The notes below the pieces were generated by a model. It worked only from the letters and a program-made list of their open reading frames with translations. It was not told the DNA's origin and made no database searches. Shown piece after piece: positions 1 through 12,701 of a DNA stretch of 64,000 bases. Origin of the DNA: Paragyromitra xinjiangensis (Eukaryota > Ascomycota > Pezizomycetes > Pezizales > Discinaceae). Both the position numbers and the translations under genes were made by a program. Position 1 is the stretch's first letter. Each line of letters opens with the position of its first letter. The stretch is from positions 1,488,001 through 1,552,000 of the forward strand of contig JBCAMK010000007.1 of the NCBI GenBank assembly GCA_038503065.1, given 5' to 3'.

Positions 1-3000
1 GTGGAGATTTCGATCCTTCCGAAAGCGCCAAATCTTACAAAGTTCAGGCTTTCAGGGCATCTTCCGGTTCTCCACGCTTCTTTGTCTGATAAGAAGTATA
101 AGGCATTGATGAAGATTATCGATGTGGCGATTCCGAAACTTGATGACGAGGAATCTTTAAGCCCGAAAAAGCCAGTAAGACAACCAACCCAAGATCAACA
201 GCCCGAAGGCTACGCGGAGCTTCGGCGTCCAAGTGCTTTCCAATTTGCTGCCCAGAAAGAACTGGTGTTGGACGATGAGGACAGTGATGATGAACACGAA
301 CAATTCGAGGAAGCTTCTGATGGAATCCCCGATGATTCCCCAAGTATTCACCAACGGACATTCGAGCTGAAGTTCACTGTGGGGAAGTTGCAGGGGTCAC
401 TGTTTCGGGCAGATCCAGAAGGAGTGAACCCAGATAAAGAGTTAGTTCTTCTCGTTGCTGAACATTTTGCTTTGGATTTCTACATCAGGCCATTTGATAT
501 GGGAGCGGAGGTAGTCCTCAAATCATTGAACGTGGAAGACCTTATCGATGAGGATCCCTCACCAGATTTCAAGCGAATAGTCACTTCCGATGGCCTTCAA
601 GAGCAGACAAATGATAGCCCTCTCTTCTTCGTCAAGTACGTCAAAGTCAATCGAGAGTCACCGGAGTTTATGACTGTCTTTGAAGCCATTGAAACGAATG
701 TAGATGTATCTATATCAACCATCAATGTTGTTGTGACCCGAAAAACGGTCCTCACCCTACTTGATTTCATCATCACCACATTTACGAATCCCGGGGTACC
801 GGCAGAACCCCAAACAAAGAGGATAGAAGACGCAGGCGACGAGAAAGAAAACGAGAAGACAGATCAAGCCCAGGCCAACAAGACAGTCCCCGAGGCTGAC
901 AAAATTCGCGTTAAAATCGATTTGGATAGTATCGCTCTTATCCTGAATAATGACGGAATTCGTCTCGCTACATTGAGCCTTGCTAGTGCTGATGTCGGGA
1001 TTTTCCTCATGGGTAAGACTATGCGAATTGGGGCACGTCTCGGCAATTTTTCGCTTTTTGATGATATCAACGAGGGCGCTGGGGAGAGCTCGCCTTTGCG
1101 GCAATTGGTGAGCATTCAAGGAGATGAGCTTGCTGACTTTCGCTATGAAACCTTTGATCCCGAGGTCAAAACTTCCTACCCGGGCTACAATTCGTCGATT
1201 TACCTCCGTTCTGGATCTATCAAGGTCAACTTTGTGGAAGAGCCGTTCCGTAAGATCATCCAGTTCGCCGTCAAATTTGGAAAGATGCAGGCCCTTTTCA
1301 ATGCTGCTCGCCAGGCGGCCGTCAACCAAGCTAGTACACTTCAGGAGAATGCAGATAAAATCCATTTTGATATTATTGTTCGGACACCAATCGTAGTGTT
1401 CCCACGGGTTATCACTAAGGACAATGTGCAACGAGACGTGTTAACGGCTTACCTGGGAGAACTTTATGCGCAGAACAAGTTTGTGCCGCTCGAGGATACC
1501 GAGAATTCCGTTATCGTCAACAAAATCTCAGCTGGCATTAGAAAGACTCGACTTACATCGCAGTTTTATTTCGAGAGTGGCGAGAAAGAGGAACTCGAGT
1601 TACTCGATAAACTAGACCTCACTTTTGCAATTACATATTTAGAACACATGGCAAATGCTGAGAGACCAGATCTAGTGGTAAGTTTCTTGTAATATTTGTC
1701 GAGATAACTTCAGGACTGACTTCCCCCACAAGATTGAGGGCCGCATGTCCGATCTTAATTTGAAATTAACGCAAACCCAATTCAAGTTCCTTTTGGAGCT
1801 TTCTCAATCAATTCCAGCCGTGTTCTCTGGTGAGCCGGAGGACGAAAACATTATCGATGAACTGCCTTCGGAAACGGCTGAGCCGGCCAAGGAAGTAATG
1901 CATCAAAAAGAGGATGCCTCGAAATCTGATAAAGTTGTACATTTGCATCCCGAGCTTGGAGTTGGATCAGATACCTGGACCAAGCTTGATATGGTTTTTG
2001 ATGTTGGCAGCATCGGCTTGGAACTCTTCATCGCAGATTCAAATCATCCCATCGAGGGTCTAGAGGCAGCAAGTCTGTCCCGAGCGTCCTTGAATAAGAC
2101 TCACATCAAATTGCGAATGATCAGTGACGGTTCGGTTGAATCAGAGCTATTAATCGAGTCCTTCAACATTGAAGATAGCCGATGCCAAGAATCTAATAAA
2201 TTCCGCAAGTTCATGTCTTCGACTAATAAAGAGGGATCTCAGTTCATGGCTAGCTTTACACTCTCAGGCGGGGTTGATAGGAATCTTATGGCCCTTCTTA
2301 CCATCGATAGCCCTAGGATTATCTTCGCATTAGATTATATTTTCGCTGTTCGAGATTTCGTGATGTCGGGATTGGAAATGGAAGAAGACAAATTAGCCGA
2401 AGCACTCGAAGAGAGTTCAGAAAGCGAGGAAGAATCTGATGAGGCCGAAATGCGTCTAACGGTACCGGCAAGTAGGAGGACCTACGATACAGGCAAATCT
2501 GGGGTTTCAACCAAGAGCGAAAAATCGAAAATTACATCACAACAAGGGATTGGAATTTCGTTCAGGGTTAACATCGTTGACTCACAAGTTATCCTTATTG
2601 CTAATCCTGCAATCAGCAACTCTGAAGCAATTGTTCTCGGGACAAAGCAGATCTTGCTATCCCAACAGAATGCTCTAACCCTCCAGGTCGAAGAGGTGGG
2701 GATGTTCCTTTGTCGGATGGACAAGTTTGAGACCAGTCGCCTTCGAATTCTAGACGATTTTACTCTAAACTTTTCCATGGATAACCGATCCCTTGGGGAA
2801 TACCAGTCCGTCCAGAGCATCCGTGTTGAGGTTGAGCCTTTAGTTCTGAGAGTATCTCTGAGAGATATCTTGCTAGCCACCCAGATCTTCAACAAGGCCT
2901 CGGAGATGTCGGCACCAAACAAGAAGAATCTTGAGTCTGCGACCCCAGAGCCCACAAAGATTAGGCAATTAAAAAGCTCCGGGAAATCGTTGAAGCGAAG

Positions 3001-6000
3001 AACTGCTAGTGGTCGAGGAGTCTCAACAATGGTCAAAAGGAGCGCAAAGTCTTTTGCCACAAGCAAGAGCAACGCATCTCGAAGAACTGGGCCTGCTGGT
3101 GTAGGATCATCAATTGTAAAAAGGGAAGAACTAACTGCCGAGTTCAATGGCCTGAGGGTTATCTTGATTGGCGATCAACACGAATTGCCTCTGTTAGATT
3201 TGAGTGTGAAACATTTCACTGCGAGAGTCAGGGATTGGTCGGCTGACGTACGTTAAAGTTTCGGAAGCATGATTGTAGAGCTATAGCTAATTTTCCTTAG
3301 ATGGATGCTGACACAAATATCGAGACGTTTGTAAACATTTACAACTTCTCGAAATCTGCCTGGGAACCTCTCGTCGAGCCATGGCAACTTAGCTTTCATG
3401 TAATGAATTCTGTGAGATTTGATTAGAAACCCCTTGCGCTAATACCTATACAGATGTCTCGAACATCCCACCCAGAGAGGCTCTCTATTGACCTAATTTC
3501 TCGAAAAACACTTGAGATAACTATCACCTCTCAAACCATTGCCCTTGCATCAAAAGCCGCCCAGTTCATGCAACAAGATGAGGACATGCTTACAAAGCCC
3601 CGTGGTGCTGATTCTCCGTACCGCATTCGCAACCAAACAGGATTCCCTCTGCATGTTTGGGCTGCTTCTGACTCTAATGAAGGCCAATCAATGGCCATAA
3701 AGCTTGAAGATGGAGAACAAGCACCTTGGAGATTTGAAGAGTGGGAAAAGATGCGCGAGGTAGGAAAATCAAGCCAGGTCTTTTGAGCCCTAGCTAATAT
3801 TGATGAAGAACCTAAGCCCAGAAGGATCAAGTGGGGTAGTTGGAGTCAAGATTGAAACCTCAGGATTTGAGAGTGTTACGGAGATACCAGTGAATCGGGA
3901 AGGAGAAACCCTATACACTCTCCGACCAGCAAAGAACGGAATCCTTCATCGACTTTTATGCGAAGTTCACCTCGGCGCAGATAACATTAAGCACATTACT
4001 TTCAGATCACCATTGGTAGTGGAGAATAATACACAAATCCCTGTTGAACTGGGAGTCCTGGATCCCGAAGGTCAGCACATCATCAGAGTCTACAAAGTAT
4101 TGCCTGGGGAAAGCCAACCAGCTCCAATTGAAGCTGCATATCATCAATCATTGGTCCTAAGGCCAGACGGTAAGTGATATGTACTTCTGGCCCCAAATCA
4201 TTTAACTAACTATGAGGTAGCGGGTTTTGGATATACTTGGTCGCAAGATCGTTTGGCATGGAAGAACCTTCTAAAAAAGCAAACAAGATGCATCACTTGT
4301 AACAGCGAAGAGGGGAATAATTCTCCACCATTCTATTTCCAGATGCACGCCAACTTCCAGAAGAATAACCCGGTCACGAGGTAAGTGCTTGATGGTACTC
4401 AAACTAAGGTTTCGTAGATACTAATAATTGCAGCGTTTATCCTTATATGAAAGTCCGGTTGTCCGCGCCCCTTGAAGTTCAAAATCTTCTTCCATATGAT
4501 TTTAAATTCAGAATTTACGACAAAAACACAAAAAAGGAATGGACGAACTTCTTACGAAAAGGGGGATTGAGTCCAGTTCATGTTGTAGAGCTTTCTCACC
4601 TGCTATTAATGAATATCGACATGCAAGACACGGTTTATAACGCTAGTGAGTTTGCGATCATAAATTCTAACAGTACTGAATTCGATCGAGAGGATACGCT
4701 GGTTGCCAGAGACAATCAGCAATTAGAACTGAGGCTAAAGCTTCATTACTTTCCGATTCCCGACAGCGGTGGCGCTTTCCGTGTAACTGTTTACAGCCAA
4801 TATGTCATTCTCAACAAGACTGGGCTGAGTATGATGGTAAAATCGAAGTCTTTACTGCAGCAAGCAAGGATTGCCGCTGGACAAATGCAGACAGGTCGAT
4901 CCCCCCATATATCAAATATACTAGTTCGTCACTGACGCTAAAAGGCCCCGAACATTCGCAAAAGGCAGTCCCGTACATGTTTTCATACCCTAGCGACGAA
5001 CTACAAAATCGAGCAGTCTTAAGGGTTGGAGATTCGGGTTGGAGCAAACCTCAAAGTTTTGACGCCATCGGAAGCGTAACAGACGTAGTTCTTCCGTCGT
5101 CTTCGAAGACAAGTGAAATACATATCGGTATCTCAGTAGATGAAGGAGAAGGAAAATACAAGTTGACTAAGGTCGTGACACTGGCTCCACGTTTCATTCT
5201 GAGGAGTAAACTCTCCGAGGACCTCCAGATCCGAGAACCTGGCACAGGTTCTACCGAAATCATGACTTTAAACCCTGGAGAACTGCTTCCGCTACATTTC
5301 TTGAAAGTCATCGAGCAAAAACAACTCACTTTCCTCTTTCCAGGGATTAACAACAGGTGGTCTTCGCCATTCAATATTTCTGACTTGGGAAGTACCCATG
5401 TCAAAATGCACAAGGCAAACCAACGCCAGTCGCTGATTCGAGTTGAAATCTTACAAGAGAAGGCTACAATTTTCCTTCACATCTCCATGGAAAAGAATAA
5501 TTGGCCCTTCTCCATGCGTAACGAGAGCAATCAGGAGTTTACTTTTTTTCAGGCTGATCCTAACTTGGACGAAGATGAAGATAGGACAACAAATTTCCGG
5601 CCTATTTTGTATAAACTTCCACCTCGAAGCATCATGCCATACGCCTGGGACTTCCCTGCTGCGAAAAATAAAGAATTAGTTCTCGCAGTTCGCGATCAGA
5701 TAAGACACGTTCGCCTCGCAGAGATTGGCAACCTCGTAAGTCAAACTTTGTTTCGTGTTTTACTCTCAAAACGGTCATCTAACTCGTTGCTCCTGTCCCC
5801 CAGATCCCATTCAAAGTTGATAGTGATACAATTGGTGAAGATGGTCGGCCAATACGGAAAACAATCGATATCAACGTCATTGCAGATGGCCCAACCCAAA
5901 CTTTGGTCCTCTCCAATTACAGGGCTTCAAAGAGCTTGTACAAGCCAAAATCCAATGTCTCGTCTACCAGTGTTGCAACAGGGTTTGAAGTCAAGGATGG

Positions 6001-7943
6001 AGACATCACCGAAACTTTTCAAGCCCAGCTTCGTTTCGCTGGTATCGGCATCTCGCTAATCAACAGGCAACTGAAGGAACTAGCATACATAACTTTCCGT
6101 GATCTGGAAGTCAAGTTTGGTGAATCAAAACTCCAGCAGAGCATCATCCTCTTCATTAAGTGGATTCAGATCGACAATCAGCTTTACGGAGGAATCTTTC
6201 CCATAATCCTCTACCCAAGCGTGGTGCCAAAAACAGGCAAAGAGATAGATACACACCCGTCAGTTCGTTTCGAGATCACACGAGTTAAAGACGATTGTAA
6301 GTTCGAAACCTTCTTTTCAGAGATTTTTGCTTACGATTTCAAGCGTATGGTGTCGTGTATATCAAACTTTTCAATATACTACTGCAACAAATGACGGTTG
6401 AAATAGACGAAGACTTCATTTATGCGCTTCTGGACTTCTCAAAAATCCCGGGCGCAAGCTGGTCTGAGCAAGAGGAAGGAAAACTATGTGATGAGGATCT
6501 GGAGCTACCAGAGTCAAAAGCTGTCAGTGCCGAGCAGGACTATTACTTCGAGCAACTGTGCATCCAACCTATGCAGCTCGATTTATCTTTACTTCGAACA
6601 GAAGTTGTAAATGCCGAAGATAAGACTTCCTCGCGAAACCCTTTGATGTTCGTTGTCAATGTCCTTACAATGGCTATGGGGAACGTCAACGATGCACCGG
6701 TTAAACTCTCCGCTTTGATGCTTTCAAATGCTAGAGTCTCAATGCCCATTCTTCAACAGAGACTCACAGCACACTACAGTCAAGAGTTTTTATACCAGAT
6801 CCATAACATCTTAGGATCAGCAGACTTTTTAGGAAACCCGGTAGGGCTGTTTAATAACATCAGCTCTGGTGTCGCAGGTATCTTCTACGAACCGTATCAA
6901 GGCTTTATGATGACCGACCGCCCACAAGAGCTTGGCATTGGTATCGCAAAGGGAGCAACCATGTTTGTTAAAAAATCAGTGTTTGGTGTGAGCGACAGCT
7001 TGTCCAAGTTCACTGGAAGTATATCAAAGGGTAGGTCAATTTCTTGTAAAAAAAATATCTATATAAAGCAATAAAAAGCCAGCCACGCTAATGCAGAGCA
7101 GGGCTTTCTGCTGCCACTCTGGATAAGCAATTCCAGGATCGCCGCCGTATCTCCAGATCACGAAATCGACCGAAACACGCATTGTACGGTGTCACCCAAG
7201 GCGCAGATTCGTTTATCACCAGCTTAGCCAGTGGTGTTGGTGGATTAGCACGGAAGCCTTTGGAAGGAGCGGAACGCGAAGGAGCCCTAGGATTTTTCAA
7301 AGGTATTGGGAAGGGGGTGGTGGGCTTGGCTACCAAGCCCGCTATAGGAGTCTTTGATCTTGCATCTAGTACGGCAGGCAAAATTTGAAGTCCCTCAGTT
7401 TGATTCATTGCTAAATTCATCGCATTATAGATGTTACCGAAGGGATCCGCAATACAACTACTGTGTTTGACGCAGATGGGCTGGATCGTGTTCGATTGAC
7501 AAGACACATTGGGCAGGATGGAGTGGTGCGGCCATATTCACAACGTGAGGCACTCGGCCAGTTTTGGTTGAAGAATCTGGATACTGGGAAATATTTCAAC
7601 GAGGAATATATTGCCCATCTAGAGCTCCCAGATCAGGATGTTGTGGTAATATTAACGTATACGTAAGTCTTGCGCATTCTACCCATAAATGAAATAAATC
7701 CTATCTAATCTTTAACCCAGACGGATCATGCTCGTCAAATCGAAGAAGCTATATTGTGAATGGGATGTGCAACTTAAAGACTTACAAACCATTAGTATGG
7801 AGAGAACGGGAATTGTCCTGATATTGCGTGGGAACCGACAGGGGCCATTTATTCCGACTAAAGATGAGTCATCTAGGAAGTTCTTGTTCAAGAAGATTGG
7901 GCTTGCAGTAAATTCTTTCAACAGCACAGCCGCGCTTTCTTGA
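1..7943 (+). CDS. vps13: VPS13 lipid-transfer protein, 5' part outside the window
   Basis: Vps13 is a rod-shaped bridge protein that moves phospholipids between organelle membranes at contact sites. Thirteen exons join in phase: 1-1677, 1733-3247, 3301-3399, 3454-3759, 3809-4169, 4221-4380, 4434-4894, 4945-5735, 5804-6296, 6344-7030, 7102-7368, 7431-7662 and 7721-7943. Introns are 47-72 bp with GT-AG ends. The translated part is about 2,420 residues. Fungal Vps13 proteins are about 3,100 residues, so the N-terminal chorein region lies upstream. Exons 5-8 cover the VAB (SHR-binding) repeats that dock adaptor proteins. Exon 10 carries the family-typical block YGVVYIKLFN..MTVEIDEDF, and exons 12-13 the C-terminal PH-like domain (NVTEGIRNTTTVFD through YCEWDVQLKDLQ). 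I chose the exon 11 donor at 7369 because it restores the conserved ASNVTEG join. No internal stop remains after splicing. Confidence 0.95.
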
Positions 7944-9691
7944 ATCACGATGGAAATTGTGACAAGCTAATTAAAGGGAGGGAGTAAGTGGGAGGATTTC
8001 CTGTTGTAGTTCTAATTTAAATATCTTTGATGGAATTTTATACTCTTAAGCTTTAGCAAACCTCTAGATCTTTCAGCTACAATTCAATCATGACAAGTAA
8101 GATTTATAAAATTAAGGTGTGGAGTGAATCCATAGGTGGTAGGCTAATACAGGGCTTTCCAGGATGTCAGATAGCATCGTATGACTGACACCCTTGCTGC
8201 ATATTCCCTAGCTCGTAGCGCCAAACTCTATGGTCTTCGAAGGCTACGACAAATATCATTTGCGTTCCTTTTCTGGAGGGGAATTCGCAAGCCTTATCCC
8301 AAACACTATGTGCATGATTGTGACTAAACCGTTGGAAACAGAATAGCTCTTACATACATAATTTTTCGATAAAAACCCCCTCGACTCTTGTGTCGGTAGT
8401 GTTGATGGGTGGTGCTAAGTACTTGACAGGAACCAGATTAATTTGTACAATTTTTCCGAAGAAATCAGGAAAGTCTGTCTCGTTCCTAGCCTATTTTATT
8501 CGCAGCAGACACGTAAGGTACGAACCTTGGCCCCAAGCATAGGTCTGGGCACGGGGCAACAGTAAAGTGGATATTCTGAATAAAATTTATCTCACCAGGA
8601 GGTGTGGGTGGTTGATCATGTGCATGCGTAATTCAACAATGTAGGATTAACCACAAAAAAGTGAGTGAATGTTGTAGCTAATATAGCTTTGATCTTATGT
8701 TGAAATTTTATGTTTGGATTTTTTGTCCTTATTCTCTACAATACATTAGTCCCGAGGGTAGGGGTTTGGCTGGAATCGGGCCCCGAGGCAGGGGCGCAGA
8801 GATATGCGGGCTGTGAGACCTTTTGCCTGGCCCATCAAGTGAATCTGCAATTTTTGTCTTTGTCTCTGTGGGTGGGGTGTGGGGTGGCTCATACCTTGTC
8901 ACTCGGAACTGAAAAAGGCCAAGATTATTGTTTCGCTTGAACTATGCTTCTCGCACACTGGTGGGGGACCTTGATTTCTCCAGATTAGTGGTGCGTGGTA
9001 TTATACCCTACGGTGAATGCTACGGCCCTGGAATTAATGGTGCGGAATAAGATAAATAAACACAGAAACATGTATATGTGCATGCACTAGCGATCGCAAC
9101 GACCGAAAACGAGCGGCCGCAGGAAGAGTGCTAGAAATGTGTTAATCATCTTCCACATGTTAGCTGCCCTACAAATGCTGTAGCTGGAACGGGAGATGAG
9201 CAAAATTCCGGGAGAAACCAGTGCGACATGAGAAGCCACGAAGGGAAATTGGTGGACAGCCAAGACCAATACATCCCTGCGCTGCGTTCCCGCCGTCACC
9301 AACACAGCTTGGTACTGCTGGTCAGGGTACATCACCATCTAAATCTTCTGCGACGTCTAGTCTTCCAAAGTATCCTTCTTCCTCCCCAAAAGCCTTCCAA
9401 CCCCTTGTTGCTCAAGAAATTCTAATCACCTTTCCTTCGTCTTGCAAGATCATACTCAACTTACTGCCTATCTCCCTACATTCGCTCTTCAACTCTGCCC
9501 ACACTCGGCTTCTCCTGGCAAGCAAACCCCCTGGCTGTTGCTCCCTTGTCTAGCCCGGGGCGGCCGCTGTCGCGCCGTGCCTGAATGTGACTTTACGACA
9601 CTTTCTCTACCTCTCTGACTGCTGCTTCCGTTGAGGGAGCTGATACAGCTCGACCGGTTCACTGTCTATAGTATTCTTATAATCCACGGAT
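7944..9691. other. Intergenic spacer between vps13 and the Uds1 gene
   Basis: 1.75 kb without a supported gene. The short ORFs here (about 8710-8940 and 9221-9553) show no family resemblance or plausible splicing. The last several hundred bases before 9692 are pyrimidine-rich and are most likely the promoter and 5' UTR of the downstream gene. Confidence 0.6.
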
Positions 9692-12600
9692 ATGCTGAAC
9701 GGCATGGGATCGGCTAGGCCACTCTACCCGTCCTCAAATGATCCCGATTTGCGAAATGGGAGTCCGAGATATATTGCTGCTGGCACTAATAGTTGCCCGC
9801 CACCCCATATCCTCGAGAAACATTTCTCATCGCCTATAGAGGAGTTACATCCTAGATTCAATGCCGTGAGGACCCAATTTACTTTTTGTCAATTTGCCAA
9901 TTTGTTTGTTCCTTGTTCCCCGAGTCTGGGAGAAGAGGCGAAGAAATGCAGTAAAGGGGAGGAGTTGTTTTGTTGCTTTCCCACGTTTCTTTAGACTTGA
10001 GGCGGGAGAAAGGAATAGCAAAGTTATACACGCTAGAACATCTGCTTAACTCCTCAAACATTCCTTAGTTAAATAAAGCTCGCCCGCGCTCTTCTGCGCT
10101 TCTAAATGTCAATGATCCCATGGCCATGCATCTTCTCGTCGAGACCGCTATCGTTGACTCAACTGACTACGAAATCCTCTCTTATGAAGAAGTCGACGAG
10201 CTCAAAAAGGAATACAACTTCCTCTCCAACCGTATCGACGCATCGAAACGGAAACTTGCCCTCGAATCAAAAGTTCGCGATGCCGCACTATCGCTTAGCA
10301 GGCTATACTCAAAGAAGGGGAAACAGAGGAGGTCGCTTCTGGGCGGGGTCAGCGATGTTACAAGGCATACAGATGAAGAATTGATGGCGAGCAATCGCAA
10401 GTGCGAGGAGTTATCACAAGAGCTTTGGAGGTTGAATAATAGGGCAGTTGAGATCCAGCGGAGGCTGTTACAGCATAGTGCAGGGATATTGGGGATGACC
10501 CATCAAGGCACGGCTCACAGGGGGTACCCTAAAAGTCTGCAGGTACCGGGTTCACCTTCGAGTCAATACACCCTCGTGAATCGCAGCGTGACGAACTCAT
10601 CTTTGGCTGTTGAATTCGATGATCGTAGTTTCTACAGGACACCAGATAAGCTTGATGAATTCGGAAACTATGATCGAAGAGCTTCAGCCAGTGAAAGCGC
10701 TAGATTCCTTCACCTTGACACAGGAGCTTCCCCACGATCGCACAAGGAACGACGAGGCTCCTTGCCAGCTGCCGAGGACCCATATTTGACACGAAGACTG
10801 GAAGATCTCAATAATCAACTTCGGAATGTTATCCTTCAGTTAACAGCTAACCAGTCTCTTCCTCCACCCCTCCCTGTTAGTGGATCTATGAACAGCACTG
10901 GTGTACAAGAGCAGCTTTCGCTATTGGAGCAGACCATTGAATACGTCCAACAGAATCTCAAACCTCCACCTCCGCCATTAAGCCCTGGTATTAACATTGC
11001 TGCTCAGGAGTTGGAAAGGACAGATGCTATTCTGTCGACCCTGTGGGACATGTTGATCCTTGGAGAGGAGGAAGTTCGGAACCAAAAAAGGCAAAGAATA
11101 CGAGATGGTGACAATCACGACCTAGAATACCCCGACTCAGATTCGGAAGACTATGATGATGATTCTCTGAACCGCAACTTCTCTATCTCCGCCTTTTCCG
11201 CCAAAGTCCAAGCACTATACACGCGCGCAACTGCTATCCGTGATGAGCGCTCGCTGCTCCGGCTTCAGAACTCCCAACAGCGTACTCGTTTTGAAGCCGA
11301 AACTGCCGCGTTGAAAGAAAAACACGCTACCCGCGAAGATAGCCTTGGACTGGAACTTTCCACACTAGGCTCTCAGCTCGACCAGCTTGCAAACGTCCTC
11401 GAGCAGCGTGAAAAGGACATCATGGCTGCCGACGCCAAAGCCAAAAATCTCATGGACGAACTGCACATCACGCAGTCAGAGGTAGGGCAGCGTAGCAGCG
11501 AAGCCAGGGTTGCCAGAGAGGAGCTAACAGCCGTGATGATCCAGCTTGACAAACAGAGACGTATGGACGCACAACGGCAAATAGAGGATAGTTCGGATAG
11601 GGGGAAGGATGCAGCGGGATTGGAGGAGGAGCGTAGGGCAAGATACGAACAAGAGGAGGCGTTATTTGCGCAGCTAAAAGATAAAGAAGAACTACTTATG
11701 GTACTTCAAGGGGAACTAGAGGAGGCGAGAGAGGATAGGGACATTACGAAAGTTGAGCTGGAGGCACTTATGAGTGAATCGGAAGGAAGACTAAAGAAAC
11801 TAGAGGAGGAAATTACGGTGCTAAAAGAGGCAAAAAAGATTGCGGAGGAAGCTAAAAATATCTCTCGGATGGAGCTTTCAGGGAAGGAAAAGCAAATGGC
11901 TCAGATGGACAATGATATGCGGGAGCTCGAAGGAAAAGTTGCGGAGTTGTCCACAGAAGTCGCTATGCTCAAAGCAGAACTCGATGAAGCCTATGGGTCC
12001 CGAAAGCAACGTGCTGCCGAAACCGCACAGGCCCGTGCTGCAGCGGCTGCCCTTGAGGCTGCCAATAAGGGGCCGCAGACCGTCGATCCGGGTCTTCTCC
12101 AAGAAGTCGAAGCCCTTGCAACCAAAAATTACGAGCTAATGGAAGAGCTTGCCTTACTAAAAGCAGAAAAGAGCTTCGGCAGTTCAGAGCTCGAGAAGCG
12201 CTGCAAGGTGCTGCAAACGGAGCTTGATGAAATGCTAGTGGACTTTGAAAATCTCACAAAGCAGTCTATAGAGAACGAAAACGATCGAATACAGCTAGAA
12301 GGAGTGATCGACAAGCTTAGGGATAAGTGCGAAGGTTTGGAAACTAGTTTGGCAGATCAACGGGTCCAGTGGTTGGGCGTGAGGGCTCCAGGGCCAGATG
12401 GGAAATTAGGCTCTGGAGGGCGGTATGGAGATGGGGAGAGTACGAGTACGCATGTTCTTAAGACGGAGTTTAAGAAGATGATGAGGGAGATGAGATCAGA
12501 TTCGACGAAAGCTTTAAGGGTGGGATCTCCTTGTTTCCTTGTGGGTTGTTATAGGCATTGACTAACCGGGAATGACTAATGGGGAAATAGGCTGAGCAAG

Positions 12601-12701
12601 AGCAGCGGCGAAACCTGGAACAGCAAATCCGTAGTATGAAGCAAGAAGCACTGTCGCGAAGAGGTACTGTTTCATCGGCAAAGGCGAATGCATCATCATA
12701 A
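9692..12701 (+). CDS. Uds1-domain coiled-coil protein (up-regulated during septation)
   Basis: Three exons, 9692-9865, 10069-12519 and 12591-12701, give about 910 residues. The first intron is 203 bp and starts GTGAGG, which puts the start codon at 9692 (MLNGMGSARPLYPSS) rather than at the later ATG at 10120. Splicing joins RFNA to LNKARPRSS, which I recognise from related fungal proteins. The Uds1 domain lies near residues 75-200 (LLVETAIVDSTDYEILSYEE). The region 300-380 has proline patches and an acidic stretch, and residues about 390-800 are a long heptad-rich coiled coil. The last exon, with AEQEQRRNLEQQIRSMKQEA, is too short to stand out as an ORF. Family members are septation- or hypha-associated cytoplasmic proteins of unclear biochemical role. 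Nothing in the sequence suggests an enzyme. Confidence 0.85.

Noticed and set aside
9221..9553. 110-codon ORF upstream of the Uds1 gene
   Set aside because: Low-complexity Ser/Pro sequence without family match, located where the promoter and 5' UTR of the next gene should be.
9113..9566. Two GCGGCCGC palindromes as vector traces
   Set aside because: They sit in otherwise ordinary intergenic sequence with no cloning-vector sequence nearby.
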